From NCBI GenBank assembly GCA_016110215.1, contig JADWQD010000003.1, forward strand, positions 2,170,001 through 2,234,000: a stretch of 64,000 nucleotides of DNA, in the 5' to 3' direction. How positions within the stretch are numbered: the stretch's first letter is position 1; every line of letters begins with the position of its first letter. The translations under genes were made by a program, and so were the position numbers. Positions 11,326-20,745 of this stretch are shown piece after piece. Source of the DNA: Capronia americana. Taxonomy: Eukaryota; Ascomycota; Eurotiomycetes; Chaetothyriales; Herpotrichiellaceae. The notes beneath the pieces were generated by a model. That model searched no databases and was not told where the DNA came from. It worked only from the letters and a program-made list of their open reading frames with translations.

Positions 11326-12376
11326 CCCGAGGTCGTTTGAGCAGATCTCGATTTGGAGCATAGCGTCGGCGTTCGGGATTCTACAGCAGCGTGCATTGAC
11401 ATGGAAGCCTTCCAGAGCAAGGATAAACGAAGTGATACGAGCCTCTGCATTGACATGCAGCATGAAGGGGCGGGTGATAAAATTATGGTTGTTATCGAAG
11501 AACCCGTGCAGGTGTTAGACTCGATAGAGCGGGCAGGAAGCTTGGCAAGCCTCTTATCTTTGGGGCGCGCCTTCCTCGTGCGCCGTACCCCTCAGTGTCC
11601 TCACTTAGACCTATCAATCAGAACTGCAGATTTCAGACCGCCCTTTCTACCCTCTTTGTCATACCAAGCAGCGCGGCAGGGTTGGTCGATGCTGTTGTTG
11701 TATTCGAGCATGTTTGCCATGGTACGAGGACTTGCATTCAGCCCCCGTACTGGGCAAGCTCTGTCTCTCACGGTCAGCCTCCTTGAAATTGTGGCCGCCG
11801 TCGCTAGCCACTCGCTCATGCTGTTGAACATGCTACGGCAATCGGCATGCTGGTCAGCGGATGCCGAGAGCAAAAGGAGCACAGTATCCGGCCTGATCTT
11901 TCCACAATAACGCCTCTGGCGGCCTCCTTTTCCAAAAGAGCCATATCTCCCTGCGCAAGGACACCGGGGGGCGTGCACCACTGCCAGGCACCGGAGATCT
12001 CTAACGAGGCCTCCAGGGACGGCGAAGATCTGCCCCAACCAACCACTATCGATCGGGCCTAACAGGACAGGGCTCGGAAGTCGGCCAAGCTAACTCTCAC
12101 AGTTCGACACCATGCAGGGCTGTAAAATTTTGAGTGCGGACACGGCCGCCACGCGGGGATTGCGACATGCAGAATAGTTCTGACTATTGACCTTGGCCTC
12201 GTTTTTGTCAACATACAAAGAGAACACTACTTTATATACTCCTGTAAGACGCTCGTCCGGGCAGATATTAGCCAGTTTCCTCCATTCCTCACTTTCATTG
12301 CCCCCTCGCTCAGAGTTCCTAACTCGAGCCGTTGCCGATCGACGCAGTCTGTTCTCCTCTCGCACTCCTCTCAACC
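11326..12376. other. Intergenic region, PAPS reductase 3' end to ATP sulfurylase promoter
   Basis: Contains the 3' UTR of the upstream gene and the promoter of the downstream gene. A TATA-like element is listed separately. A frame at 11353-11910 has no recognisable features and I do not accept it. Confidence 0.5.
12232..12238 (+). promoter_or_regulatory. TATA-like element of ATP sulfurylase gene
   Basis: TTATATA lies about 140 bases upstream of the ATG at 12377, a usual distance for a TATA box with a short leader. It is followed by C/T-rich sequence at 12277-12312. Confidence 0.4.
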
Positions 12377-14098
12377 ATGGCCAATCCACCCCACGGCGGC
12401 GTCCTGAAGGATCTCCTTGCCCGAGATGCACCTCGTAATGCTGAGCTCTCGGCCGAGGCCGAGACACTACCTGCTATCATCCTCACCGAACGCCAACTAT
12501 GCGATCTCGAGCTGATCATGAACGGTGGTTTCTCCCCGCTCGAGGGATTCATGAACGAGAAGGACTACAACGGTGTCGTGGAGAAGCTCCGACTTGCAGA
12601 TGGGGCTCTGTTCAGTATGCCCATCTGCCTAGACGTCACGGGACAGATCGTTGAGCGCCTCAAGATCAAGGCGGGCTCTCGAGTTACCCTGCGGGACTTC
12701 CGAGACGACCGCAACCTTGCCATCATTACTGTGGACGATGTGTACAGACCGGACAAGAAGAAGGAGGCCCAAGAAGTCTTTGGAGGAGACCCAGAACACC
12801 CTGCCATCAGGTACCTGAATACTGCGACCAAGGAATTCTACGTTGGCGGCAAGATTCAAGCTGTGAACAAGCTCAACCATTACGACTATGTGGCTCTGCG
12901 CTACACTCCTGCAGAACTGCGAGTGCATTTCGACAAGTTGGGCTGGAGCCGTGTGGTGGCCTTCCAGACCCGGAATCCCATGCACAGAGCGCATCGGGAG
13001 TTGACTGTCCGCGCCGCTCGCGCGCGTCAAGCCAACGTCCTCATTCACCCTGTCGTGGGCCTGACCAAGCCCGGCGACATTGACCACTTTACTCGAGTCC
13101 GTGTCTATGAGGCCCTCATGCCCAGATACCCCAACGGCATGGCTGTCCTCGGCCTGCTGGGGCTTGCCATGCGAATGGGCGGGCCTCGCGAAGCCATTTG
13201 GCACGCGATCATCAGGAAGAACCACGGTGCAACTCATTTCATTATTGGCCGAGACCACGCAGGTCCCGGGAAGAACAGTGCCGGAAAGGATTTCTATGGT
13301 CCATATGACGCCCAGCACGCGGTGGAAAAGTACAAGGATGAGTTGGGCATCGAGGTGGTCGAGTTCCAAATGATGACCTACCTGCCTGACACCGATGAGT
13401 ACCGACCAAAGGATCAGGTCCCTGAAGGAGTCAAGACGCTTGACATTTCCGGCACGGAACTTCGAAGACGACTGAAGGTTGGCGCCCCCATTCCGGAGTG
13501 GTTCTCCTACCCTGAAGTCGTCAAAGTGCTACGAGAGTCCAACCCTCCTCGCGCACAGCAAGGTTTCACCATATTCCTTACTGGGTACACCAACTCGGGC
13601 AAAGACGCCATTGCACGTGCTCTACAAGTCACCTTCAACGAGCAAGGTGGTCGCCCAGTCACCCTTCTCCTGGGTGAGACTGTACGCTCAGAGCTATCGG
13701 CAGAGCTTGGCTTTACCCGAGAAGATCGAGATACAAACATTGCGCGTATTGCCTTTGTTGCGGCCGAATTGACCAAGGCCGGGGCTGCGGTCATTGCTGC
13801 ACCTATCGCGCCCTTTGACGAGGCGCGTCAAGATGCACGACAAACCGTTGAGCGATATGGCAGTTTCTTCTTGGTACACGTTGCGACGAGCCTGGAGTTC
13901 AGTGAGAAGACGGACAAACGTGGTGTCTACGCCCGCGCAAGAAGGAACTCGATCAGGAATTTCACCGGTGTCAACGACCCGTATGAAGCGCCTACGGATG
14001 CGGACTTGACTGTGGATTGCGAGAAGACGTCTGTTAGAAATATTGTTCACCAAATTGTCTTGATGTTGGAGTCTCAGGGCTTCCTGGGCAATGTGTAA
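12377..14098 (+). CDS. MET3: ATP sulfurylase (sulfate adenylyltransferase)
   Basis: 573 residues, no intron. Makes APS from ATP and sulfate, the first step of sulfate assimilation. Residues 1 to about 170 form the N-terminal PUA-like region and about 170-395 the catalytic domain, with QTRNPMHRAHRE and the IIGRDHAGPG motif. The C-terminal part from about 396 resembles APS kinase but has a changed P-loop (FLTGYTNSGKDAIARAL). Filamentous-fungal enzymes have this non-catalytic domain as the PAPS-binding allosteric site, while the yeast enzyme has a shorter tail. The start is the first true ATG (context CAACCATGG); an upstream TTG in frame is ignored. It forms a tandem pair with PAPS reductase, and the next gene is RPN5. 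Confidence 0.96.
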   Translation: MANPPHGGVLKDLLARDAPRNAELSAEAETLPAIILTERQLCDLELIMNGGFSPLEGFMNEKDYNGVVEKLRLADGALFSMPICLDVTGQIVERLKIKAGSRVTLRDFRDDRNLAIITVDDVYRPDKKKEAQEVFGGDPEHPAIRYLNTATKEFYVGGKIQAVNKLNHYDYVALRYTPAELRVHFDKLGWSRVVAFQTRNPMHRAHRELTVRAARARQANVLIHPVVGLTKPGDIDHFTRVRVYEALMPRYPNGMAVLGLLGLAMRMGGPREAIWHAIIRKNHGATHFIIGRDHAGPGKNSAGKDFYGPYDAQHAVEKYKDELGIEVVEFQMMTYLPDTDEYRPKDQVPEGVKTLDISGTELRRRLKVGAPIPEWFSYPEVVKVLRESNPPRAQQGFTIFLTGYTNSGKDAIARALQVTFNEQGGRPVTLLLGETVRSELSAELGFTREDRDTNIARIAFVAAELTKAGAAVIAAPIAPFDEARQDARQTVERYGSFFLVHVATSLEFSEKTDKRGVYARARRNSIRNFTGVNDPYEAPTDADLTVDCEKTSVRNIVHQIVLMLESQGFLGNV

Positions 14099-14593
14099 CT
14101 TTCGGTTGGGGGGATCAGACACGTATCATGACGGGCATGAAAGGGCCAGGACAGGCAGTCGGGAATTGCCGCAGAGATGGTCATCTGGATGGATTTGGAA
14201 AGATCTTGGCTAGGATAAGATAGACTGATGAAGATTTGTTTTTCTTGCTAGACATGAATTTCCATGACCGTCTGTCACCTGTTCAGTACCTTACGGAGTA
14301 GTCAATTAATGTTGGACGCCTACCAGAGCGAAGAGTGAAATTCCTCGGGGAAGCCTAGCGTCATTTGGGGCCCCTGCAAGGCTGCGGAGCGGCAGGCGCC
14401 AAGGACGCGTCAAGGCTTCAGAGCCCGGAGCGACTTTCAAGTAGTTGAGTTCATGTAAACTTGCTCCGACGACAACATATCAACACGTCACTCCTGGCTT
14501 TTCAGATTCCACTCTCCTCGTATATCCCTTCCTGTGGTCTCTGTCCAGATATTGCTCGCGTCTAATTCCTCGTCGACCTCGCATACCGCCACC
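14099..14593. other. Intergenic region before RPN5
   Basis: Holds the ATP sulfurylase 3' UTR and the RPN5 promoter. It has C/T-rich sequence at about 14505-14580. No gene or clear known motif was seen. Confidence 0.45.
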
Positions 14594-16246
14594 ATGTCGG
14601 ACGGCGCACTCTTCAAGCCCGAGAAGGACTTCAGCAAGGAAGCAGACAAGGTCCTTCCAGAAGCAGAGGCAATAGCGAAGGTCAATAACATGGTCTACTT
14701 ACACGACATCTGAGCTGACTGTCATGCAGAAAGATATCCAGAAGGGTATCGACCGAATCCTCTCCCTCGAGAAACAAGCCAGACAAGTGCGCCATCAGTG
14801 TCCCCCCTACCACTCCCTACGCTTTACTGATCGTATTTCAGGCATCAGACCTTGCTACAACATCGAGATGCCTAATCTCAATTGTCACACTGTGTAAAGA
14901 GGCCGGCGATTGGAGCTTGTTGGGTGAACAAGTCCTGCTGCTGTCCAAAAAGCATGGGCAGCTCAAACAAGCCATCACAAACATGGTGCAGGTTGTCATG
15001 GGGTTTCTGGATGACACACCAAATCTGGAGACGAAGCTCGGCGTCATCGAGGCGCTCAGGACGGTGACTGAGGGCAAGGTGCGCAGATGCGGAGGTGTGC
15101 ATGCGAACCGGAATGCTAATGATGAACTAGATCTTTGTCGAGGTCGAGCGAGCTAGAATCACGCGGATCCTCTCTAACATCAAGAAAGAACAAGGCGATA
15201 TCAAGTCAGCATGCGACATCCTGTGCGAACTGCAGGTCGAGACATTCGGGTCGATGACGAGAAGAGAGAAGACGGAATTCATTCTGGAACAGGTGTCGTT
15301 GTGCATACAGAATAACGACTGGACCCAAGCGTCGATCCTCAGCCGCAAGATCAGCACCAGATATTTCGCTCGAAAACCCAAGAAGACGCCTGAACAGATC
15401 GAAAAGGAGAAAAAGGAGCAAGAGGAGCAAGACAAGAAGAGGTCGGCAGACGAGCCCGAGCCGGAGAAGGAAGACGATGTGACAGATCTCAAGTTGCGGT
15501 ATTACGAACAACAGATCACGCTGGCAAAGCACGAAGACAAATACCTCGACGTGTGCAAGCACTATCGGCAAGTGCTCGACACCGAGTCTGTCGAGAACAA
15601 CCCCGACCAACTCCGCGCTGTGCTTCAACGGGTCATATACTTTGTTCTTCTCGCCCCATACGACAATGAACAGTCCGACCTCCTACACCGTATCCAACAA
15701 GACACTCGCAATTCGCAAGTGCCTAGAGATGCTGCACTTCTGAAGCAGTTCACTATCCCAGAGCTTATGCGTTGGCCCATAGTTGAGCAACAGTATGGCG
15801 AGCACCTCTGCTCGACAGACATCTTCTCCAAGGCTGCCGATCCAAGCGATCCGAAGGCGCATACCCGCTACGAAGCCCTCCGACACCGTGTTATAGAACA
15901 CAACGTGCGAGTCGTGGCCAAGTACTATACTCGCATTACATTCCCTCGCCTTACCGAACTTCTGGACCTGTCGGACGAAGAGACCGAGAAGTACATCTCC
16001 GACCTGGTCACCAAGAAGACCGTCTACGCACGAATCGACAGACCAGCACGGGTGGTCAGCTTTGAAGTCAAGCGCGGACCAGATGAGGTGTTGGATGAAT
16101 GGGGCAACAGCATGAAGGGTCTGCTTGGTCTCTTGGAGCGAGTAGGACATTTGATGCAGAGAGAGGAGATGATGGCGAGGATCAGCGGAAAGATCGATGG
16201 CAAGGAACCCACGATGAAGCAGATGAAGAAGACCTTGAAGGCATAG
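14594..16246 (+). CDS. RPN5: 26S proteasome regulatory subunit Rpn5
   Basis: Four exons: 14594-14680, 14730-14786, 14842-15078 and 15131-16246. Frames and splice sites join cleanly to 498 residues. Rpn5 (PSMD12) is a helical-repeat and PCI-domain subunit of the proteasome lid, in nucleus and cytosol. The N terminus (MSDGALFKPEKDFSKEADK) and the helical repeats match the family. An acidic/basic coiled insert lies at about residues 210-240 (KKTPEQIEKEKKEQEEQDKK). The PCI region covers about 320-450 (FPRLTELLDLSDEETEKYIS, then ARIDRPARVVSF). The length is usual for fungi. I looked for a yeast-type Rpn4 box upstream and found none. Confidence 0.95.
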
Positions 16247-17031
16247 GAAGCCGGCGTCTCGGAGATACACAAGAGCTTTACCTACGGACGCGGGCGAAGA
16301 ACGGGCTGGATATATCTTCGGCCACCCCCGGAACATCAATTCTGAGTTGCAATGGGAAGCGGGGCAGTATTGGTAGATATTGCGATGCTATGACCCAAGG
16401 CTAGGCTTGACGTTATTAGGACGGGCAGGCTACCACAGGCTCTCACAAACGCACAAGGAACAGCACATGTTAAGTCGAACCGTTCGTGGTGGACAGAGGA
16501 GCAACCATAGATGCAGGGCGGCACTTCGACCAAGACAAATCAATGTACTCGTACTTTCTGCAGTAATTAACAGACCCGGAACTCCAGTCCCTCTATGAGC
16601 TCAACGCACAGTCCGGCCTCCCTCCAACATTAAAACTAACAGATCAACCGGCAAGGACTCTCTCACCTTCTCGCGGTCCAAAACCAATCAGCGTTTCGTG
16701 TGCCCAAAAAGAGGCTCAACCTCTCACAACCTGGTATTCCCGTGCAGAATAAGGAGTGATTGAATACCTCGTAGTGGCTGGGACAGTGTATGACGTGATC
16801 AATCAATCGATCACCCACGTGACCAACCTTAGAAGCAGGAGCCCCAGCACGGGATTTCCTTCCTCATTTGGCATGTTCCACATTTCTATCTCGCCGCCGA
16901 GTTCCGAGCTGGAGCGGAAGGCCCTGTGATAAGGAGTCTAGACGGTCGACATGACTCGATGGCTGGCGCTGGACTTACTCAATCGGTCTCGGTTGATTGA
17001 TGTTCTCTTCATCAGGAGCACAGCGTGATAC
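16247..17031. other. Intergenic region before the first Zn2Cys6 regulator
   Basis: Contains the RPN5 3' UTR and the regulator promoter, including an inverted repeat next to a CACGTG box (listed separately). No gene seen. Confidence 0.45.
16795..16821. promoter_or_regulatory. Inverted repeat plus CACGTG upstream of regulator gene
   Basis: GTGATC (16795-16800) and GATCAC (16809-16814) form a perfect inverted repeat with an 8-base spacer, AATCAATC. CACGTG follows at 16816-16821. It lies about 210 bases upstream of the regulator ATG. A factor binding site, perhaps autoregulatory, is a guess. Confidence 0.3.
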
Positions 17032-19089
17032 ATGGCCGAGGGGGGCAGGAGAGTTTCACAGACAACACCACTTTCAGCATTCTCCGAATCGATACCCGTG
17101 CCCAGCTGCTCCAGCTCTGCGCAGATAAAGATGGATGGCCCGACTATCGTCGTTGGCAAGTCCGGGCCGCGGCGACAGATGCATTCGTGTGATACGTGCC
17201 GCCGTCGGAAGATCAAGTGCGACTCGGTGAACAAGTCTCGTTGCAGTGCGTGTCACAAATCCGAAGTGGATTGCAGGTAAGCCGCTCCGTTGCCAGGGCG
17301 TCGGAAGACGAGAATCCATACCCTGACCGCGCCGCGCAGGTTTACTGTCAAATGGAGGAGGCTGGACGGTCGGCGCTCCGAGGTCTCGAGGACCCCAGAG
17401 GAATCCTCTGCAGATACCGTCCCCTCCGCTCCCAGCTTTGATCGCCTGGGAGACCCCGTCCCATTCACCGACCTTTCTGCAGCTCTCGATAGTGGTCGGG
17501 AGGTGAGCAGATCGCCCTGCTATACCCAAGACAGTCTCTCCCAGTTCTTCCACAAAGGCGTCTGGTCGTCTGCCTGGGCCGAGTTCGACGACTACGAACG
17601 CCTGCGCCTGGCCTATATCGGGACTCCTGCCTCGAACTTTGCCCACCTAGTCAATTTGAACCAGAGAGGACAGCGGTTCTTGACCTACCCGCATCCTCGC
17701 ATCCACCCACACCTCCCCTGGAAGCCCAATCCTCAAAACTATCTGAACAAAGCCCCGTCTCTAGACAGCATCCGCCAGCTAAGTTCGTTCCCGGCCAAGG
17801 AGATTCGCGACGAACTGGTCGAGGCTTTTTTCGAAAAGATTCACCCATACTTTCCCGTGTTAGACGAGGCCAGTTTCCGTGTCTGGTACAATGATCCCAA
17901 CAACCCGCCCCCTCTGATTCTTTTCCAGGCGGTCTTGCTCGCAGGGGCCCATGTCTGCAACCATCCCAAGGTGGTAGACTCGCGACAGTCGGTCAAGTCG
18001 ATTCTTTACCATCGAACCAAACTCCTGTTTGATATGCGATACGAGAACAATCGTCTCTACCTGGTTCAAGCCGCCTTACTGCTCACATGGTACCTCGAAG
18101 ATGCCGATTCTGTCAGTCTCAACAGCTATTATTGGGTGGGAGTGGCGTGCCGGATAGGGTTTGGTATTGGACTACATCGTAATCTGCTGAATGACCCAAA
18201 TACTCCTGATCGGATGCCTTTCTCAGATCGGAGGCTCTACCGACGGGTGTGGTGGGTGCTGTATCAGGTCGAAGTCATGTCCGCGCTGGAGCATGGAAGA
18301 CCATCCATGATTCATTGTGACGATTTCGACCAGCCCCCCTTGGAGCCGAATGATTTTCGTGAAGTAAACGGTCAGATCAACCAAAAGGTTGATTTCGAGT
18401 ATTGCTCCAAGAACATCGAGTTGTGTGATATGATCCTCGACATCCTCCGCGCCACTTCTCCTGGCGCCATCCTTCGGGGCGAATGTCCGGACCTGGAATC
18501 CCTCAACGCTAGCCTCGTGAAATGGGCCATATCAGTCCCGCCAGGCAACAACTTCCCGAGTCTTCAACTACAGCTCCACTATCAGACCGTCATCCTTCAC
18601 TTGCACAGGCTCTTCCTCGACGGGGTTGACAGGATGGCCATGTCGCCAGATTCAGGTGATCAGTGCAACGCCGCGGCACAGGCCATTTTGTCCATCTTTG
18701 AGGCCCTCATCCGACTCGGTGTCTTGCAACAGTGCTATTTTCCTTCGGTCATGGCGCTCATTGCGGCTGGCGTCAATATATCCCGGGGCATAGAGAGGCT
18801 CGTCGACAGAGGCTCGAAATTGCTCTCCTTGAACGCCATCCGAAACCTGGAGACCGTAGTTCAGGCCGCCGGGCTTTTGAAAAAGTCGTGGCCCAACGCC
18901 GAGGGCGTCGAGAAGCTCTTCCGGATCCTGGTCGATCGGTACAAGGATTGTCTGCATCGAGAACAATACAGTCAAGACGCCCCTGCCACCACCGACTTCT
19001 GCAACTTTGACTGGGAGGCGATGCTGCTTTTTGATCCCCAGCCCGGACTACCAGATCTAGACTGGATGGATGCTGGGCCACACCAATAG
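17032..19089 (+). CDS. Zn(II)2Cys6 transcription factor
   Basis: Two exons, 17032-17276 and 17340-19089, split by a 63-base intron right after the zinc cluster; the join gives 664 residues. The binuclear cluster has cysteines at residues 53, 56, 63, 71, 74 and 81 (C-x2-C-x6-C-x7-C-x2-C-x6-C), with the usual basic run RRRKIKC. The middle region (about residues 190-480) is the fungal-specific regulator domain; recognisable stretches are FFEKIHPYFPVLDEASF and YWVGVACRIGFGIGLHRN. The C terminus is acidic and aromatic (LPDLDWMDAG), suiting an activation segment. It sits at the edge of a run of catabolic-type genes (19351-33294), so it may be their pathway regulator; this is inference from position. 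Confidence 0.92.
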
Positions 19090-19350
19090 CGCACTGTGTA
19101 GGATTTCTTCGTGAGATGATAACATGCTATTGGTCTAAGCTCGGCCGCTGTACATGGGTCTTGCACGAGGTGGCAAGCCCACAGAGGGTGACGATATGTT
19201 CGTGGCAACGGAGGAGTTCAGATAGGCATTGAAGCGAAACGAACACGATACAAAATGAAACCGAGTGAATCAATCATATTTATGAACTTATGTCTATCTT
19301 CCCAAACTGGATGGATGCTCTTGATCGCGGACCCCCAACGGCCTCCCCGC

Positions 19351-20187
19351 CTAGTTGTCATAATCTGTCGAGCAACTCAGATGCTCGTACTTCTTGTAAT
19401 TTTCGCCGTACTCCTGCAGCTTCTTCAGGATGAGATTGTAGGAATCGGACCCGATCGCGACACGCACAGGGGGTTCTTTCATCACAGCCAACTCGTACAT
19501 GACGCGGGCGGCTTTGTCGGGGTCCCCCGCCTGCGTGCCATGGCGCTCGTCCATGGCTCTTTGGATGTCGAGATGGTCGTACGCATCCAGACGGCGGGCA
19601 AACGTCATGCTCCGGCCGGTCCAGTCGGTCCGGAAACTGCCCGGCTCGAGGCAGGTCAGTTTGATGTTCCATTCCGGCTTCATTTCCTTGCTGACGGCCT
19701 CGCTGAATCCTTCCACCGCCCATTTGCTCGCACAGTAGAGACTGAAGCCGGCCACGCCGCGCTGGCCCCCGATGCTGGTGACCTGCTGGATCACGCCGCC
19801 GGGGGGAGTGTTCTTGGTGCGCATAACCAGCAGAGCCTCGCGTGTCACGTCCAGGAGGCCGAAGAAGTTGACTTCCATTTGTTGCCGAATCTGAGATGGG
19901 TCGTACTCCTCGAAGCAGCCGGCCAGCCCGTAGCCGGCGTTGTTGACCACCACGTCAATACGGGAGAATTTGTCCAAGGCCGCTGCGAACCCGTCGGAGA
20001 TTGATTTTGGTTGTGTGACATCGAGCACCAGGGGCAAAAAGTTCTGCTCGGTTGCGTTCTTGAACGACAGTAATTGATCCATGCTCCGGGCCGTGGCGAC
20101 GACAATGTCCCCGCGATCGATCACCTCCTGGGCATACGACTTTCCCAGACCGGTGGAGCAGCCCGTGATGAAGAAGACTCGTGGCAT
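19351..20187 (-). CDS. Short-chain dehydrogenase/reductase (classical SDR)
   Basis: 278 residues, no intron. NAD(P)-dependent oxidoreductase of carbonyls or alcohols. The Rossmann motif is TGCSTGLG at residues 9-16, followed by NNAGYG. The catalytic triad is Ser138, Tyr151 and Lys155 (YCASK). ATARS after the second strand suggests NADP preference. The sequence type (FFITGCSTGLGKSYAQEV, SIGGQRGVAGFSLYCASKWA) is the common fungal SDR group often labelled retinol- or hydroxysteroid-dehydrogenase-like; the substrate cannot be read from sequence. It is divergent from the Rid-amine oxidase gene across a 558-base shared promoter, so the two may be co-regulated. Confidence 0.92.
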   Translation of the reverse strand: MPRVFFITGCSTGLGKSYAQEVIDRGDIVVATARSMDQLLSFKNATEQNFLPLVLDVTQPKSISDGFAAALDKFSRIDVVVNNAGYGLAGCFEEYDPSQIRQQMEVNFFGLLDVTREALLVMRTKNTPPGGVIQQVTSIGGQRGVAGFSLYCASKWAVEGFSEAVSKEMKPEWNIKLTCLEPGSFRTDWTGRSMTFARRLDAYDHLDIQRAMDERHGTQAGDPDKAARVMYELAVMKEPPVRVAIGSDSYNLILKKLQEYGENYKKYEHLSCSTDYDN

Positions 20188-20278
20188 GATTATTGCTGTG
20201 AGAAAATGAATGTAAGAAATGCTACAGCCAGGAATATCAAGATTACAGCAAGCTAATCAGCCGGGGTGATTATCTAGG

Positions 20279-20320
20279 CAGAGAGAGAGATCTAGGCAGA
20301 GAGAGAGAGAGAGAGAGAGA
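20279..20320. repeat. GA microsatellite
   Basis: Two GA runs, interrupted once by TCTAGGCA, in the shared promoter. Such tracts often exclude nucleosomes in fungal promoters; no direct evidence here. Confidence 0.85.
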
Positions 20321-20456
20321 CACCAAGATCGGCCGTGGTAAAGTACAGGAGATGCTGCTCTGTTCCTTTCTTTCATGTGAATTTATCCAGTCATCTAGCC
20401 CAGTTGTCTGTCTCCTGTGGTCTCTGTGGAGTCGCTCGGGATACAGTACCACTGTC

Positions 20457-20472
20457 CGGAGACTCGCTCCCG
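20457..20472. promoter_or_regulatory. CGG-N10-CCG candidate Zn2Cys6 binding site
   Basis: CGG at 20457-20459 and CCG at 20470-20472 are separated by 10 bases. Inverted CGG triplets are the usual half-sites of Zn2Cys6 dimers. A Zn2Cys6 gene lies 1.7 kb away. Could be chance. Confidence 0.3.
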
Positions 20473-20745
20473 ACCTTCGGAACTCGGACTTCCTGCATTG
20501 TTCCTCGCCCTCTCTGTACCTCCGGAAGTACCTGTATTGTGCGTCATGAGACTGTTTGGTTGTTCAAACATTTCTGTTTGATTTCTGTGCAAGGGGAGAG
20601 AGTGTCGTCTGGCGGGATAAATTGAAGACCCAGCAGCAAAGACTCTCCACGTTCTTCGATACGACGGCGCACCAGCAGTAGAGATATAGACGACCCCCAG
20701 TTTCATCCCCAGACCGAATTAACTGTGGCTATTTCCGGCTACAAT

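Larger units (their letters stand above)
20188..20745. promoter_or_regulatory. Shared divergent promoter SDR / Rid-amine oxidase
   Basis: 558 bases between two divergent ATGs. It contains an interrupted GA tract (20279-20320) and a CGG-N10-CCG site at 20457-20472. The latter is the spacing known for yeast Put3-type Zn2Cys6 sites. No gene is supported here. Confidence 0.4.

Noticed and set aside
13080..13373. Alternate frames inside ATP sulfurylase
   Set aside because: Overlap a gene with intact catalytic motifs; codon-position shadows.
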